From: Adiantum capillus-veneris
Lineage: Eukaryota > Streptophyta > Polypodiopsida > Polypodiales > Pteridaceae
Reading direction: 5' to 3'
Length of the DNA stretch: 64,000 bases
Assembly: GCA_014529385.2 (NCBI GenBank)
Contig: CM043958.1
Coordinates: 84,661,025 to 84,725,024 of the forward strand
The notes beneath the pieces were generated by a model. It saw nothing but the letters and a program-made list of their open reading frames with translations, was not told where the DNA came from and searched no databases. Position numbers and translations under genes: made by a program. Within the stretch, counting starts at the first letter, position 1. Every line of letters begins with the position of its first letter. Shown piece by piece: positions 9,570 through 20,208 of this stretch.

Positions 9570-11245
9570 CAACTGGTCTTTTCCCGGAGAATTGGTAACA
9601 AAGTGACCAAGCTGCTCGCAAATAAAGCATTTATTTTCAGCCATTAGGACCTTCTTTTCCTCGAGCAACTTGCGCACAAAAGGCTTCCTTTTCTATTTCT
9701 TTGCTTGCGCTATAGAAGTCCCGGCTGAATCCTTGTCTTTGGTGGCCTTTTCTGACCCCTGTGACGCATCAGGGGCCGTTTTCACAAAGGGCTTCTTCGC
9801 TGAATTTTTCTTTTGCTGCCCTCCTTTCTCATTGCTCGGAAACCCACTGTCCTCTCCTTTCAGCAAGGCAAGACCAGTGTTCGCAACTTCCATAAGCTGA
9901 GTGAGGGTAGCCACTCTGTTCTTGGTACAGTAATCACGAAGCCCTTTAGGCAACCCACAACAGTACGTCTCTATCTACTCTGTCAATGGCACAAATCTGT
10001 AGAAGGTCACTGAGAGTAACGCTTTACAAAACCTCCGATTGTTCTCCAACAAGCTCTTGCATGTAGCCGAAGTAAGTGCAAATCTGTCATGACGTCGGCT
10101 TCAAATTCATTTGACACCCAAGTAGATGCGAACGTTTGCTTGAAGTAAACCCAAGTGGCGGGTGCCTGCCCTTGCATTAACAATGTTGTCCACCATGTAA
10201 GCGCATTGTCCTTTAAGAAAGTGACAGCTTTCCTGACTTTCGAGGCCTCTATAAAATTCCCACCTGCATAAGTTGTATCAAACTGTTGGAGGAAGGTAAG
10301 AGCCTTTGCTTTTTCCTCAAAGCTACTGAAAGTACTGAACTTTACAACTGCACCACCTTCTTTGTAAGCTTTCGGCTTCTCCAGTGCCCCCAAATTGTCA
10401 TAAGGAATGGTCTGCAACATGGGCACTGTAGTAGGCATAATCGGCACATCTTGGCCATTCACATTTTGCGTTAGAGGTGCGATATCTAGCTACTGTCCAG
10501 AAAAACCAGTCATGCCAAAATGACCCTGTGGCACCCCAAAATGGCCTTGGTTGCACTAAAAACCCTGTTGCATGCCGATACTACCATACATGGGGTTTGG
10601 CATCATGCCTTGCATCCCCCCAAACATTGTTCTTGGCATCTACGGCAGACTTCCAGGCGCATAACCAGCCATACTTTGGAACACTGATCCACCCCCGAAA
10701 TACCCAAGATGTACCGTGGGTGGTGAAAAAACTGGGTGCATAGCTTGGTATCCAATTCCCTGTCTATTTAAGACAGCATGCGGGCTCTGAAAGGTGGCGG
10801 GCTGAATTGGCATAACCTGTGGAACAGCCACCTGTTCAAGCACGGGAGGAACCTTTTTTGGAGCCCTTGACTCCGCAACATGCGAGTGTTCCCTATCCTG
10901 CTGAGTCGCATGAAGTACTTGGGCTTGAGCCTCAACAAGCTTTATACGCGGTGTAGGTTGCCTATTTTGCTATTGCACCGGTGGCGCTTGCAAGAACTCC
11001 ATAAACCTTAGATTCTGCACCAGTTGCGAAAAGACATTCACCGCGGCAACTAACTGAGTCCTGAACGCATCATCCTCAAGTTGCCCAGTCATAAAGCCCT
11101 GTACTACTGGAGGGACATTCACATTAGCAGGAGGTACAGTTTGGCGTGGCCGTGAGCTCTTGCCAATCTCGAAGACCATAGGAATTTCCTGTCTGTCCTT
11201 TGAAGAGGAAACCTCTTCCATAATGCCCTTCCCTTTGTCGGCCAT
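9570..11245 (-). pseudogene. Family B gag with several stops
   Basis: Begins MADKGKGIMEEVSSSKDRQE at 11245. It has a long Gln/Pro/Met/Gly-rich middle (about 10850-10480), then a capsid-like core FLKDNALTWWTTLLMQGQA near 10220-10150 and the segment KGLRDYCTKNRVATLTQLME. A degraded zinc knuckle, CFICEQLGHFVTNS, lies near 9605-9640, where the fourth ligand Cys is Ser. At least four nonsense codons and one frameshift (near 10010) break it. Confidence 0.75.
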
Positions 11246-12103
11246 AGTGCAATCCCGCGTTCCTGCACCATGTGTCTTTACCCAAAACAACCGAGGCTCA
11301 CTCGTTGAGGAAAAAGTGATTGATATCATGGCGATGGAACCTTGTAACCAGCCCGTGGGGCGGTAGGCTTTGGCTTTCACCCGAAATTCTTTACTTTAAA
11401 CACACTCAGACAACGTGCAAAGGCAACCTGCGACGGGAATTGACATTTAAGTACACACACGGCTCGGAAGCTAGAATGCTCCGAGCAGACTCCGACAACC
11501 TATAGGTCCCAAAATTGGCACCCCTTTCGGTATTTCTTTATTCTTTAATAGAGGGAATATAACCTGTGATTTCCTACAAGCTGCACCGCATAATCCGGGC
11601 TGAAATACACCTGTTCTGGCCCGATTTCGGCATTATAACTGTACTAGGACGCTTCACAGTCAGTATCCCCACGCAATAGATGACTTTCCCGACGCATACG
11701 GACACTTTGCAAAACCTGGCGAGAATCTGCAGCACGCTGAATTCTCTGTTTTCTGCCCCGAAAATGCGCCAAATCACCTCTACAGCGGTCCCTGGACCTC
11801 CTGGGGGTATTAGGGACCGTTTAGGCCGAAAGCCTAAACCTGCAAAAATACACAGCAGGCTGTAATTCCCTGTTTTGGGCTCTGTTTCGCGTGCCGATCG
11901 CATCCGTAGCAAGTCCTCGAGCTCCCGCACCTATAGGGCTACTTGCCCTTTGAATCGGACAAGATTTCTCACGTGAAACCTCTCCGAATTCACCTGTACC
12001 TGCGAGGGATTAGCCACTAGCTAATCCAGTACCTGTGCAAGAGGCTCTTGCCTCGGCAATCACGCATGAACCCACACAATTGTACATCAGTCAAATGAAA
12101 AGC
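11246..12103 (-). repeat. Probable LTR and leader of family B, borders unresolved
   Basis: Near 11515-11560 the minus strand has AAAGAAATACCGAAAGGGG followed by TGCCAATTTTGGG, closely like the R block of the family A LTRs. This supports an LTR here upstream of B gag. I cannot place its ends, and no initiator tRNA-Met primer site is recognisable near 11350-11400. No other gene is seen. Confidence 0.45.
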
Positions 12104-12672
12104 TGTAACAGACTTGGACACTCCAAGTCAAGAATCTACCGCGACAGCACAAATAAATACTTCAAAACAATTCACATTTCACAATTGCTTTGACACTGGC
12201 CGGGCGGAGTTCCGTGCCTAGAGATATTGGCCTCAAAGACTGGCGCTCCTTTCGGTATTTCTTTTTGTATTAATCTGAGTTCAAAGTACAAGTGTGCGGG
12301 CAGGCGCTCACACTCAGACTCTGCGTCCAGATGCTCTGAGTTGTGAGAGGCCTGTCCACATAGTTACAAAGGATGCCAAAAGCAGAGCCCCAAAAGCTGG
12401 AAATCAAAAGCTCAAAGCTTTGCAAAAATAAAGCAGTTTCTCTTTCTCTCTCTTGCTTAGTAATTAAAGCAAAGAGTCTTTCTCTCTCTCTTGCTAAAAA
12501 TAAAGCAAGAGGCTTTTTCTCTCTCTCCAAAGTGTAGGAAAAAGCAACGCCAAAAAGCTGCCCAGCTTTCCGTGAATCACGCTGATGTCCAACAAATCAG
12601 GGTTAGGGTTAGGGTTAGGGCAGAATTAGGGTTTCCGGTTTTAGGGTTAGGGTTTCACCAGAATTAGGGTTT
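12104..12672 (-). repeat. 3' LTR of A4 lacking its first ~30 bp
   Basis: The plus strand starts TGTAACAGACTTGG, as in the other A LTRs. The opposite end enters gag sequence within the telo-box zone. It contains CT-rich purine/pyrimidine tracts near 12430-12530. Confidence 0.8.
12599..12656 (-). repeat. Telomere-like CCCTAA repeats inside the LTR
   Basis: Three adjacent TTAGGG units sit at about 12601-12620, and more TTAGGG/TTTAGGG-like units near 12630-12656 (plus-strand reading). They are expansions of the telo-box motif found at the same LTR position in A2 and A3, not a chromosome end. Confidence 0.7.
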
Positions 12673-14043
12673 CTCTTTCTCTTTCTACTTCCATTTGTCG
12701 AAGTCTGTTCGGCTCTGTGTGTCATGATCTCATCGGTGGGGTAGATCAAACTGCCAAAGTGAATGGCAAAACCCCGTTTCGCATGACTCATCAACTCCTG
12801 AATGGAAGCTGATTTCTGTTCCAAGCAGTGGTCTCGGATCTCTGTAGGTAGGTAGACCCAAGGTAAACCGCTCAATTTGTTCCTTGAACGAGATCTTCTT
12901 AAATGAAGAGGCGGGTAGAAAAGAGCTCCAAAATCTCTCGCAATAAGCGTCCACTGTATCCTTCTTGGTCATCCGAAGATGGTTCCAAGCAGTTTGTATA
13001 TCACGTTCATACTCTCGAGTCAGCCAAGAAGATATAAAAAGCCTCTTGAATTTCAACCATTTAATTGGCGCAGTCCTGTTTAATACAAGCGTGGATCACC
13101 AAGTTCGAGCATTCCCCTTAGAGTAAGAGGCAGCTCTCCGAATCTTAGAGTGCTCTGAGTAGTGTCCTCCCACGAAAGCGATGTCAAACTGCTTTACAAA
13201 AGACAAAGCCTTCGAAGCATCTCTATAACCAGAAAAAGTGTCAAATTTAATTGACTGTCCACCTTCCTTAAACTCTCGGACTTTCTTGCTTTTATCTTCC
13301 AGAAAGTCATACTGGTTGGCTTTTTTTTTTAAAAAAAAAATCTTCTTCTTTGCATAAAAGTTGTTGTCATCAGAGTCTGAACTGGACGAGTCCTCTGTAG
13401 AACTGTCACTCACTGGGCGAGATTTAGACTTCTTTGCCTTTTTCTTGCCCTTTCCAAAGCGTTGTTTCTTGCTTCGCTTTTTGCCTTTGCGGTCTTCTTC
13501 GCTCGAGTCAGATGAGCTAGAAGAACTGTTAGAAGAAGAAGAAGAAGAAGAAGAATTGGGTACTCCTTCAAATCGAACACGCTTCTTCTGTTTCTTTGCT
13601 TTTTCAAACGTCGATTGACGACCCAAAAAGCCCGGGAAGTCGGTGCCTTTCTTCTGCTTTTTGCCGTGCTTTTTTGCTTTGTTCTGCGCATCAAAAAGCT
13701 AAGCAATTCGCGCATCAACAACCTCTTCTAATTCCTTTTCTGTATACGTCTTGTGAGCAAAAGGTTTCTTGAGAGCGGGTTTTGGGGGTGGTGGTGTGGT
13801 TTTCTGCCATTGCACATGCACTTCCTCCAAAGAGGTCTTGCTCATATATTTTGCCATCTTCGGGTCCTTGGCAAAATTAAACATCATCTTTGTTGCATCG
13901 CCGATCAATTGACGACGCTCCATCTCTCGACGCTCCGCCTGAGTAGGCCGAGACGGGCCATACTCCTTGCCGGAATCTTCGTTGTGATCCCTTCCCACAT
14001 CTCCGGATGCAAAGGGAGTCGACTCATCCTTGCCTGGAGCCAT
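12673..14043 (-). pseudogene. A4 gag (MA/CA part)
   Basis: The start at 14043 gives MAPGKDESTPFASGDVGRDH. The Ser-rich linker at about 13510-13560 and the capsid-like core (RRAASYSKGNARTW near 13100-13140) follow. The protein stops being gag after TEIRDHCLEQKSASIQ and RAEQTSTNGS. The zinc knuckle is lost with the deletion. A T/A-rich insertion at 13321-13340 adds IFFLKKK-type residues. Frames change between 14163-13699, 13626-13096, 13056-12730 and 12875-12615. Confidence 0.75.
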
Positions 14044-14101
14044 AGGTGCCGCGAAAAAAAATAAAATTGATCGGATTTCCCGTAGAAGAGAAATCGGCCG
14101 T

Positions 14102-14395
14102 GCTCCGATACCACTGTAACAGACTTGGACACTCCAAGTCAAGAATCTACCGCGGCAGCACAAATAAATACTTCAAAATAATTCACAGTTCACAATTGAT
14201 TCAACACTGGGCGGAGTTCCATGCCTAGAAAGACTGGCGCCCCTTTCAGTATTTCTTTTTGTATTAATCTGAGTTCAAAGTACAAGTGTGCGGGCAGGCA
14301 CACACACTCAGACTCTGCGTCCAGATGCTCTGAGTTGTGAAAGGCTTGCTCACATATTTAAAGTTACAAGGGATGCCAAAAGCAGAGCCCCAAAA
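14102..14395 (-). repeat. PBS and truncated 5' LTR of A4
   Basis: A PBS with one change (TGGTATCGGAGC, 14102-14113) precedes the LTR 3' end at 14115. The LTR is truncated at about 14395, at the sequence CTTTTGGGGCTCTGC, internal to the family LTR. The rest of U3 is replaced by family C pol. Confidence 0.8.
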
Positions 14396-17300
14396 GACCG
14401 CTCTTGATGACTTACTATCTGCTCCGGTTGGAGTATTTCTTCTGTTTCCTCAACCTCAGGAGGTTCCTCAGCGCTAGGTTGGCTCGGAGGTGGTCCCGCA
14501 TACGGCCGGAGTAAACTGACATGGAAAGCATTATGGATCTTCCAATTAGGCAGTAGCTCTAATCGGAAAGCGACATCATTCACTCGCTCAGTAATCTTAA
14601 ACGGCCCATAATAACGGGTAGAAAGTTTTACCACTTTCCCCTTATGAGACGCTTGGTTCTTAAATCTTGCCTTCTCAAACTTGAGTAAGACTAACTGTCC
14701 GACTGTTAAGTCTAGATTCCTTCTGTGCTTGTCTGCAGCTTTCTTATGCTTTTCCTGAGAGCGTAGGATAGCTCTCCTAACTTGCCCGTAGGCGGTGTCC
14801 AAATCTCGGACAAACTCATCTGCTGCAAAGATCTTATCCTTAGTTAAAAGGATGGGTGGAAGCAAAGGCTTACCATAGAGAATCTCAAAAGGTGCTTTCC
14901 CCGTCGATGAGTGTATGGTATTGTTATACGCATACTCGACAAGAGGCAAATATTTCTCCCAGTCAGATTGCTGATCTGACACATAAGCTTTTAACATATC
15001 CAATACCGTGGAATTGGCTATCTGCCCGTCCGTTTGAGGATGGTAGGCAAATGAAAAATTCAGCTTTGTACCAAGATTATCCATCAAGGCACGCCAAAAA
15101 TTTCCTGTCATGCGAGGATCTCGGTCACTCACAATAGACTTAGGCATTCCATGATGCTTAAAGATCTGTGCTAGAAAGACCCTAGCCATATGATCTGCTT
15201 TGATCGTTTTCTTCACTGGTATAAAGTGTGCTTGCTTGCTAAACCTGTCCACAATGGTCCAGATCGCGTCATTTCCAGTCTGAGTTCTAGGGAGATCCAT
15301 GATGAAGTCCATGGCAATACTTTCCCAAGGTTCATTAGGCACAGGCAAAGGGTGTAGCAACCCAGGCGTCTTATGCCGATCATATTTCACTTTTTGGCAA
15401 ACCAAGCATTCCTTGACATACTTATCAATGTCTACTTTAAGGTTAGGCCAAAAGAAATATCTTTCCATTGCTAAGGTTGTAGGAAGAATACCTCGATGAC
15501 CCGCATAAGGCGAAGCGTGTGCTTCATCCATGATCTTCTTTCTTAATGGTTCCGCCACACATATGGCCCGATGGTGGTAGAGATAACCGTCCCGAATGGA
15601 ATAGGGAAACTCATTCTCTCCACGATGTAGCTTTCCCCAAATGGTGGAGAAGTTTGGATCATTCGGATACAAATCCGGTAGTGCTTCTAATTCTTGGTGA
15701 TACACCGAAGTGATAGCGTTCACCCTTGGCGGCCTAGACAATGCGTCTGCGACTACATTCTTACTCCCAGCCGTGTGAAGGATCTGGAAGTGAAACATAG
15801 ACAAAAAGTTTGCCCATCTCATCTGCTTCTCAGATAGTTTCCTTTGCGTAAGAAAATACCGCAAACTCTGGTGATCAGTCTTGATCACAAAATCCGCTCC
15901 TAGAAGATAGTGCTTCCAGTTGGATAAGGCGTGAATCACAGCCGAGAGTTCCTTTTCGTAGATGGATGTATGCAACTCTGCATTCTTAAGCCGTCTGCTT
16001 TCGTATGCCACTGCATGGCCTTCTTGGTTTAACACTGCTCCGATGCAAACGCCTGAAGCATCGCAATGAACCTCAAATGGTTTCCTTAAGTCAGGCACTA
16101 TCAAAATAGGTCCATGGCTTAGCAAGTACTTGAGCCGATCAAAAGCTCCTTGTTGTCTCGATCCCCATTTGAAAGGAATCTTCTTCTTTGTCAAATCATG
16201 AAGTGGTCCTGCTACATGAGCAAATCCTCGGACAAACCTTCGATAATATGAACATAATCTCAGAAAGCTACGTACATCATGTACTGTAGTGGGAATAGGC
16301 CAATCTTCTACCACTCGGATCTTGGCAAGATCCATACTCACTTGATTGTGAGAGACTATATGGCCGAGATAGTGTATCTCAGAGAGAAAGAACTCGCTCT
16401 TCTTTGCATTCACATGCAACTCATGCTTTCGCAATTCTTGAAACACTAAGTCCAAGTGCTTCCGATGTTCCTCTTCTGACTTGGAGAAGATGAGTATGTC
16501 GTCAAAGAATACTCCCGTAAAAGCTCGATACGGGCTGAAAATGCGGTCCATCATGCGATTGAACGTCGCAGGAGCATTGGTCAAGCCGAAAGGCATTACC
16601 AAAAATTCATATAGTCCAAAGGTCGTGCGGAAAGCAGTCTTATGGACATCCTCAGGGGCGATCCGTATCTGGTGATACCCACTCTTTAATTCTATGCGAC
16701 TAAAGACACTTGCACCCTGCAACTTATCAAGTATATCATCAATCCGAGGGATCGGAAAGCGATTCTTGATCGTGATCTTGTTTAAAGACCTGTAGTCTAT
16801 GCACATTCGAAACGTGCCATCTTTCTTCTGCAGCAGTAGAACTGGAGAGCAGTAGGGTGAAGCACTGGGCCGTACTAACCCTTTCTCTAGAAGCTCGTTG
16901 ACTTGCTTCAAAATTTCTTCTTGCTGAGCAAGACTTACCCGATAAGGGGGGTCATTGGGAGGCGAGCTACCCGGTATAAGATCTATGCGGTGATTTTTCG
17001 GGCGTACCGGAGGGAGTTCATCAGGAAGTGTTTCTGTGAAACAATCTTTGTACTTTTCAATAAATTGAAGACGCTTAATTTCCAGACTAGAGAGAGAGTC
17101 CCTACTAGTTTTATCCTTTGCAAAAATCAAGTAAGCAGAAACACACTTCTTCATTTCTTTCTTAATGGAGATATGGCTTACAATTGGGAACTGCCAATCT
17201 CCTGCATCAGCTTGAATCTTTATTTTCTTACCCCCATGATCAAAAGTGAGGGTCTTTTCCACATAATCGAGAATAGGTGTCATGCGAAAGTGCCATGGCA

Positions 17301-17415
17301 TACCCAAGATGATATCACATCCCTCCATGGGTGCCATCAAAAATGATTCGCGGTCCTTGTACTCGCCAATCCGAAGATTGAGTTGTCCTTGCACGGGAGT
17401 TGCATTGGTTGTCAA
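14350..17415 (-). CDS. pol: Family C pol: protease end, RT, RNase H, integrase; 1021 codons open
   Basis: Longest open frame in the window. By residue: end of protease to about 60; RT about 185-370 with palm FFDD at 303-306; RNase H with D452, E489, D514 and D557 in place. The integrase zinc finger has H633, H640, C670 and C673, and the core has D703 and D764. The third catalytic residue is missing: the motif reads QTDGQIANS at 794-802, while A3 has [11 protein letters not shown] and C-prime QTDGQNEIANL, so two residues including Glu are deleted in frame. The last 15 or so residues are translated from the fused A4 LTR, not from pol. RT and RNase H could be active; integration should fail. Confidence 0.85.
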   Translation of the reverse strand: MTTNATPVQGQLNLRIGEYKDRESFLMAPMEGCDIILGMPWHFRMTPILDYVEKTLTFDHGGKKIKIQADAGDWQFPIVSHISIKKEMKKCVSAYLIFAKDKTSRDSLSSLEIKRLQFIEKYKDCFTETLPDELPPVRPKNHRIDLIPGSSPPNDPPYRVSLAQQEEILKQVNELLEKGLVRPSASPYCSPVLLLQKKDGTFRMCIDYRSLNKITIKNRFPIPRIDDILDKLQGASVFSRIELKSGYHQIRIAPEDVHKTAFRTTFGLYEFLVMPFGLTNAPATFNRMMDRIFSPYRAFTGVFFDDILIFSKSEEEHRKHLDLVFQELRKHELHVNAKKSEFFLSEIHYLGHIVSHNQVSMDLAKIRVVEDWPIPTTVHDVRSFLRLCSYYRRFVRGFAHVAGPLHDLTKKKIPFKWGSRQQGAFDRLKYLLSHGPILIVPDLRKPFEVHCDASGVCIGAVLNQEGHAVAYESRRLKNAELHTSIYEKELSAVIHALSNWKHYLLGADFVIKTDHQSLRYFLTQRKLSEKQMRWANFLSMFHFQILHTAGSKNVVADALSRPPRVNAITSVYHQELEALPDLYPNDPNFSTIWGKLHRGENEFPYSIRDGYLYHHRAICVAEPLRKKIMDEAHASPYAGHRGILPTTLAMERYFFWPNLKVDIDKYVKECLVCQKVKYDRHKTPGLLHPLPVPNEPWESIAMDFIMDLPRTQTGNDAIWTIVDRFSKQAHFIPVKKTIKADHMARVFLAQIFKHHGMPKSIVSDRDPRMTGNFWRALMDNLGTKLNFSFAYHPQTDGQIANSTVLDMLKAYVSDQQSDWEKYLPLVEYAYNNTIHSSTGKAPFEILYGKPLLPPILLTKDKIFAADEFVRDLDTAYGQVRRAILRSQEKHKKAADKHRRNLDLTVGQLVLLKFEKARFKNQASHKGKVVKLSTRYYGPFKITERVNDVAFRLELLPNWKIHNAFHVSLLRPYAGPPPSQPSAEEPPEVEETEEILQPEQIVSHQERSFGALLLASLVTLNM

Positions 17416-18910
17416 CCCTCGAATGCCGATCCGGATGTAACCGGTGTGCTAAGCTGAGCTGGTGTGAGGCACAAACGTTCCGCAATATCCAGGGAGATGA
17501 AGTTATCCCTGGATCCTGGATCATAAAGAATCAGTACTCGCTGGTTGTTCAAAGACCCCCAGCCCTTCAGAAGTTGACGCTTTCCTTTCTCCGTTTCTGT
17601 GTTTCCTTGAAAATCTGGAATTGAGTTCGAGCTTGGCGGTGCGGGTTCCTTCCTTGCTTTCTCTTGTCTCGCAGAAGCTTGTTCTTGCCATTGCTACTTT
17701 AGAGGGCAATCCGGTTTCATATGTCCTTTCTCGCCACAGTAGAAGCATCTTCCTTCCTCTCTGAAAGTTTGAAGTTGAGTAGGAGAAAGATACTTAGTTC
17801 ACTTGCCAGTGCCCTCTGGCTTCTTAGAATGATCATCGTCTCTAGATGGAGGACGTTTTCTTCCTTGGCCCCCTTGGTCATCGTAGACCCCTCTTTGTCT
17901 TGCACGGTAAGTGCTATGCTCCATCCTTCTGGGCGTCCCAGTTGAGTGCAAATCCTCAGCAATGATTGCTCACTCCATCATCCTTTGAAGAGTATCATGC
18001 GGATACACCTTCATACTCTTTCGAAGCTGAGGTTGGAGACCCGCTTCCAACTTTCTTTTCTTTTCCTCGTCGGCAATCTTCATGAAGGGAGTGACCTTCA
18101 GAAGAACCGACCAATACTTGTCCACATAAGTCGTTACTCTTTCATGTTCCTTCTGGGCAAGCCAATCCCATTCCTTCCGTATGTCCTGCTCGAAGTCAAG
18201 TGGAAGAATTGTTCATAAAATTCAGATTTGAAGCTCTCCCAAGTTCTGGCCTGAGAACCTTCCAGAATCTTGGCTAACCACCGATTACTTGCCGTTTCCT
18301 TGAGGTGCATCCCCACATGGCGTAATTTGGATCTTTCTGCGAAGTGCCCATTGGTAAAAGCGACTTCAAACTGTCTGATGAAGGACAGTGCTTTGGAGAT
18401 GTCTCTCCATCCGTTGTAGGTTTCGAATTTGATGTCCTTGTCGCCCGATTTGAAGACTCTCATGCGATGTTGAGACTTGCGACCATGCTTCTTAAATCGA
18501 GGCTTATCTTTAGGTTGATGTATGGTAGTGGCAGTAGTAGCTACTTCCTTCTTCTGACGAGATGATCGAGAAGTAGAAGTACAATCAAGAGAGTAAGATG
18601 GAGATGAGATAGAGATGTCCTTGCTCTCGTCTAGCAAAGAGAGCGCTTTTTCCTGGCCTTTCCTTGAAGTAGGCCGTTCATTCCGATCCGAAGATCCTTT
18701 GTGCACCTCGGCACGTTCTTCTTCTCTTGCCTCCTGTGGTCTCACGCCAACAGTGTTGTCTGGATGCTTGGCTACATCAGTTCCATTTGTTTTCTTCATT
18801 CCGCCCAAGAGCTTTTGGACGTCTGGCAACAGTAAGATTTGTTGCAACTCCGCAAGCTGAGCTTGCACTTGTTGAAGCTCCTCTTCAACGCTTCTCCCTT
18901 GGCTCGACAT
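17416..18910 (-). pseudogene. Family C gag and protease N-terminal part
   Basis: Gag starts at 18910 (MSSQGRSVEEELQQVQAQLA, a predicted coiled coil). It has a basic linker and a capsid-like region (KALSFIRQFEVAFTNGHF) and shifts frame near 18200 with continuing gag-like sequence. The CCHC knuckle CFYCGEKGHMKPDC sits near 17705-17750. The protease site reads DPGSRDNFISLDIAERL near 17475-17522. A further frameshift near 17460 separates it from the long pol frame. With two shifts this copy cannot make a normal Gag-Pol. Confidence 0.8.
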
Positions 18911-18967
18911 GGTTCTTCCCGTTCTTCCCGGAAACGTCCTTCTTTGCAGAGAAAGAGAGGAGTCCGA

Positions 18968-18979
18968 GCTTTGATACCA
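18968..18979 (-). other. Primer-binding site of C (variant)
   Basis: The reverse complement TGGTATCAAAGC differs by one base from the initiator tRNA-Met site and lies just inside the LTR end at 18981. C-prime has the similar TGGTATCAAAG. Confidence 0.8.
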
Positions 18980-19204
18980 CTGTCACAAAACGGGAGCGTA
19001 CACGAGCACTTAAAAAATCTGAAAATTATAATTCTTTGAAAACATGAGAGAAGGGAGAAGATCGACACAGTATTGGGGACCAGAAGATGGGCTGGTCCCC
19101 CCCCCCCCGTAAAGAGTATTCTTTTATTCAGGGAGAATTCTTATACAAGCACGAGAACCCGAGGAAACCCCTCCGTTCTGTAATCTTAGACCCGAAGGTC
19201 GTGC

Positions 19205-19312
19205 TTTCCCGTAAAGGGCTTGGGCACAAGGCCGTTCCTTCCTGTAAGGGACTTAGGCGCGAAGCCGTACCTTCCCATAAGGGACTTAGGCGTGAAGCCG
19301 TACTTCCCGTGA
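19205..19312. repeat. 33-bp minisatellite in C LTR
   Basis: About 3.3 tandem units with a core like GTAAGGGACTTAGGCG followed by GAAGCCGTACCTTCC. Units differ at a few bases. Confidence 0.75.
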
Positions 19313-19611
19313 AGGGCCTTCCCGTAAGACGGGAGATTCCTGCAAAACAAACCACACAGAGCAACAATTCTCAATGCATATCAACACCTTACACCTGTCG
19401 CTTCTTGCTCAGAGAATCGACCTCCGTACTCAGTCGTCACGCGAACACTTGCAGTTTCCGTGTGAGTCTTTGCTCCAAAATCCTAGCGCTAGTGCTTTTC
19501 TGCTGCTTCCGGCTCTCCCAAACTGAAGTCTAACACCCGGCAGGAATAGGGGTCCAAAAGCAAAGCTTGGCGCTCCTAGAGAGAGGAGAGAGAAAATCGC
19601 GTTTCCTAGAG

Positions 19612-19615
<4 letters not shown>

Positions 19616-19670
<55 letters not shown>
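19616..19670. repeat. (GA)n microsatellite, 55 bp
   Basis: Pure GA run inside the C LTR. Confidence 0.95.
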
Positions 19671-19673
<3 letters not shown>

Positions 19674-20208
19674 GCAAATCAGCCCCTTGCATAGCTATTA
19701 GCGCTGGCTTTTTTTTATAAGAGCCTTGCTTGCTTTATTTTATTAATAAAGGGGCTGGTCACTTTATAAAATAAAGTGTGAACCTGTTCAAACTTTAAAA
19801 ACTCACTCAGTTAGTTAAAATAATGCTACACGGACACATTCCAGGCGTCCCCGGGTGCAGAACACGACACAGATGCAATGCAGACACAGACTCCTCGCGG
19901 GAAAACATCCGTCCTTCCGCGACTGTTCTTGCTGTTCGTAAAAAGCTTCATTGAACCCATCTTTATTCTTGTGCTTGCGTTCTTACGCGTACTTTCTTAC
20001 TCAGTTCGGATTTCCTCCTTAGCCTACGGGATGCCCCCCTTACTGATGCACCCGTCATCCATCATGTGACGCATCAGGGGCACTCGTAACCCAGCCCTTT
20101 CCACCGAACTTACGGAAACTCCTTCGCGATGTTTACCGTCACGCATCAAATGACACATCAGAGTTGTCCGTTCTTGATGGCAGTTCCTGTAGCTACAATC
20201 TTTTAACA

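Larger units (their letters stand above)
7815..12103 (-). mobile_element. Ty3/gypsy family B element (5' part)
   Basis: Minus strand: probable LTR/leader (12103-11246), gag, protease, RT and the first part of RNase H, then the A3 LTR. RNase H ends at HAPSSWKL; the rest of pol and the 3' LTR are not found in the window. The element carries several nonsense codons, and the RT is in the best state. Confidence 0.8.
12104..14395 (-). mobile_element. Family A copy A4, gag-only derivative
   Basis: Minus strand: LTR remnant (14395-14115), PBS, gag up to just after the capsid (12673), then directly a second LTR (12672-12104). Protease, RT, RNase H and integrase have been removed by one deletion. It joins gag (AGTAGAAAGAGAAAGAG) to LTR position about 30. 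The outer 5' LTR is cut at 14395 where family C pol begins. Confidence 0.8.
14396..20208 (-). mobile_element. Ty3/gypsy family C element (5' LTR to near pol end)
   Basis: Minus strand: LTR (20208-18981), PBS, gag, protease, long pol. The 3' end including the 3' LTR is lost at 14396, where the A4 LTR remnant is fused. The pol C-terminus resembles C-prime (37492-50020), which ends in EEVLQPEFILRHEDRILR where C has EEILQPEQIVSHQE. Confidence 0.85.
18981..20208 (-). repeat. 5' LTR of C (outer end tentative)
   Basis: The inner end is firm: the plus strand starts TGTCACAAAACGGG next to the PBS. The outer end is placed at 20208 (plus-strand TTTTAACA, giving TGTT...GACA on the minus strand), because LINE-like reading begins just after. 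With no 3' LTR in the window this cannot be checked. The LTR includes a minisatellite, a C12 run (19097-19108) and a GA microsatellite. Confidence 0.6.

Noticed and set aside
12599-12656. Chromosome end or healed break from TTAGGG units
   Set aside because: Short, embedded in an LTR at a site where relatives have single telo boxes.
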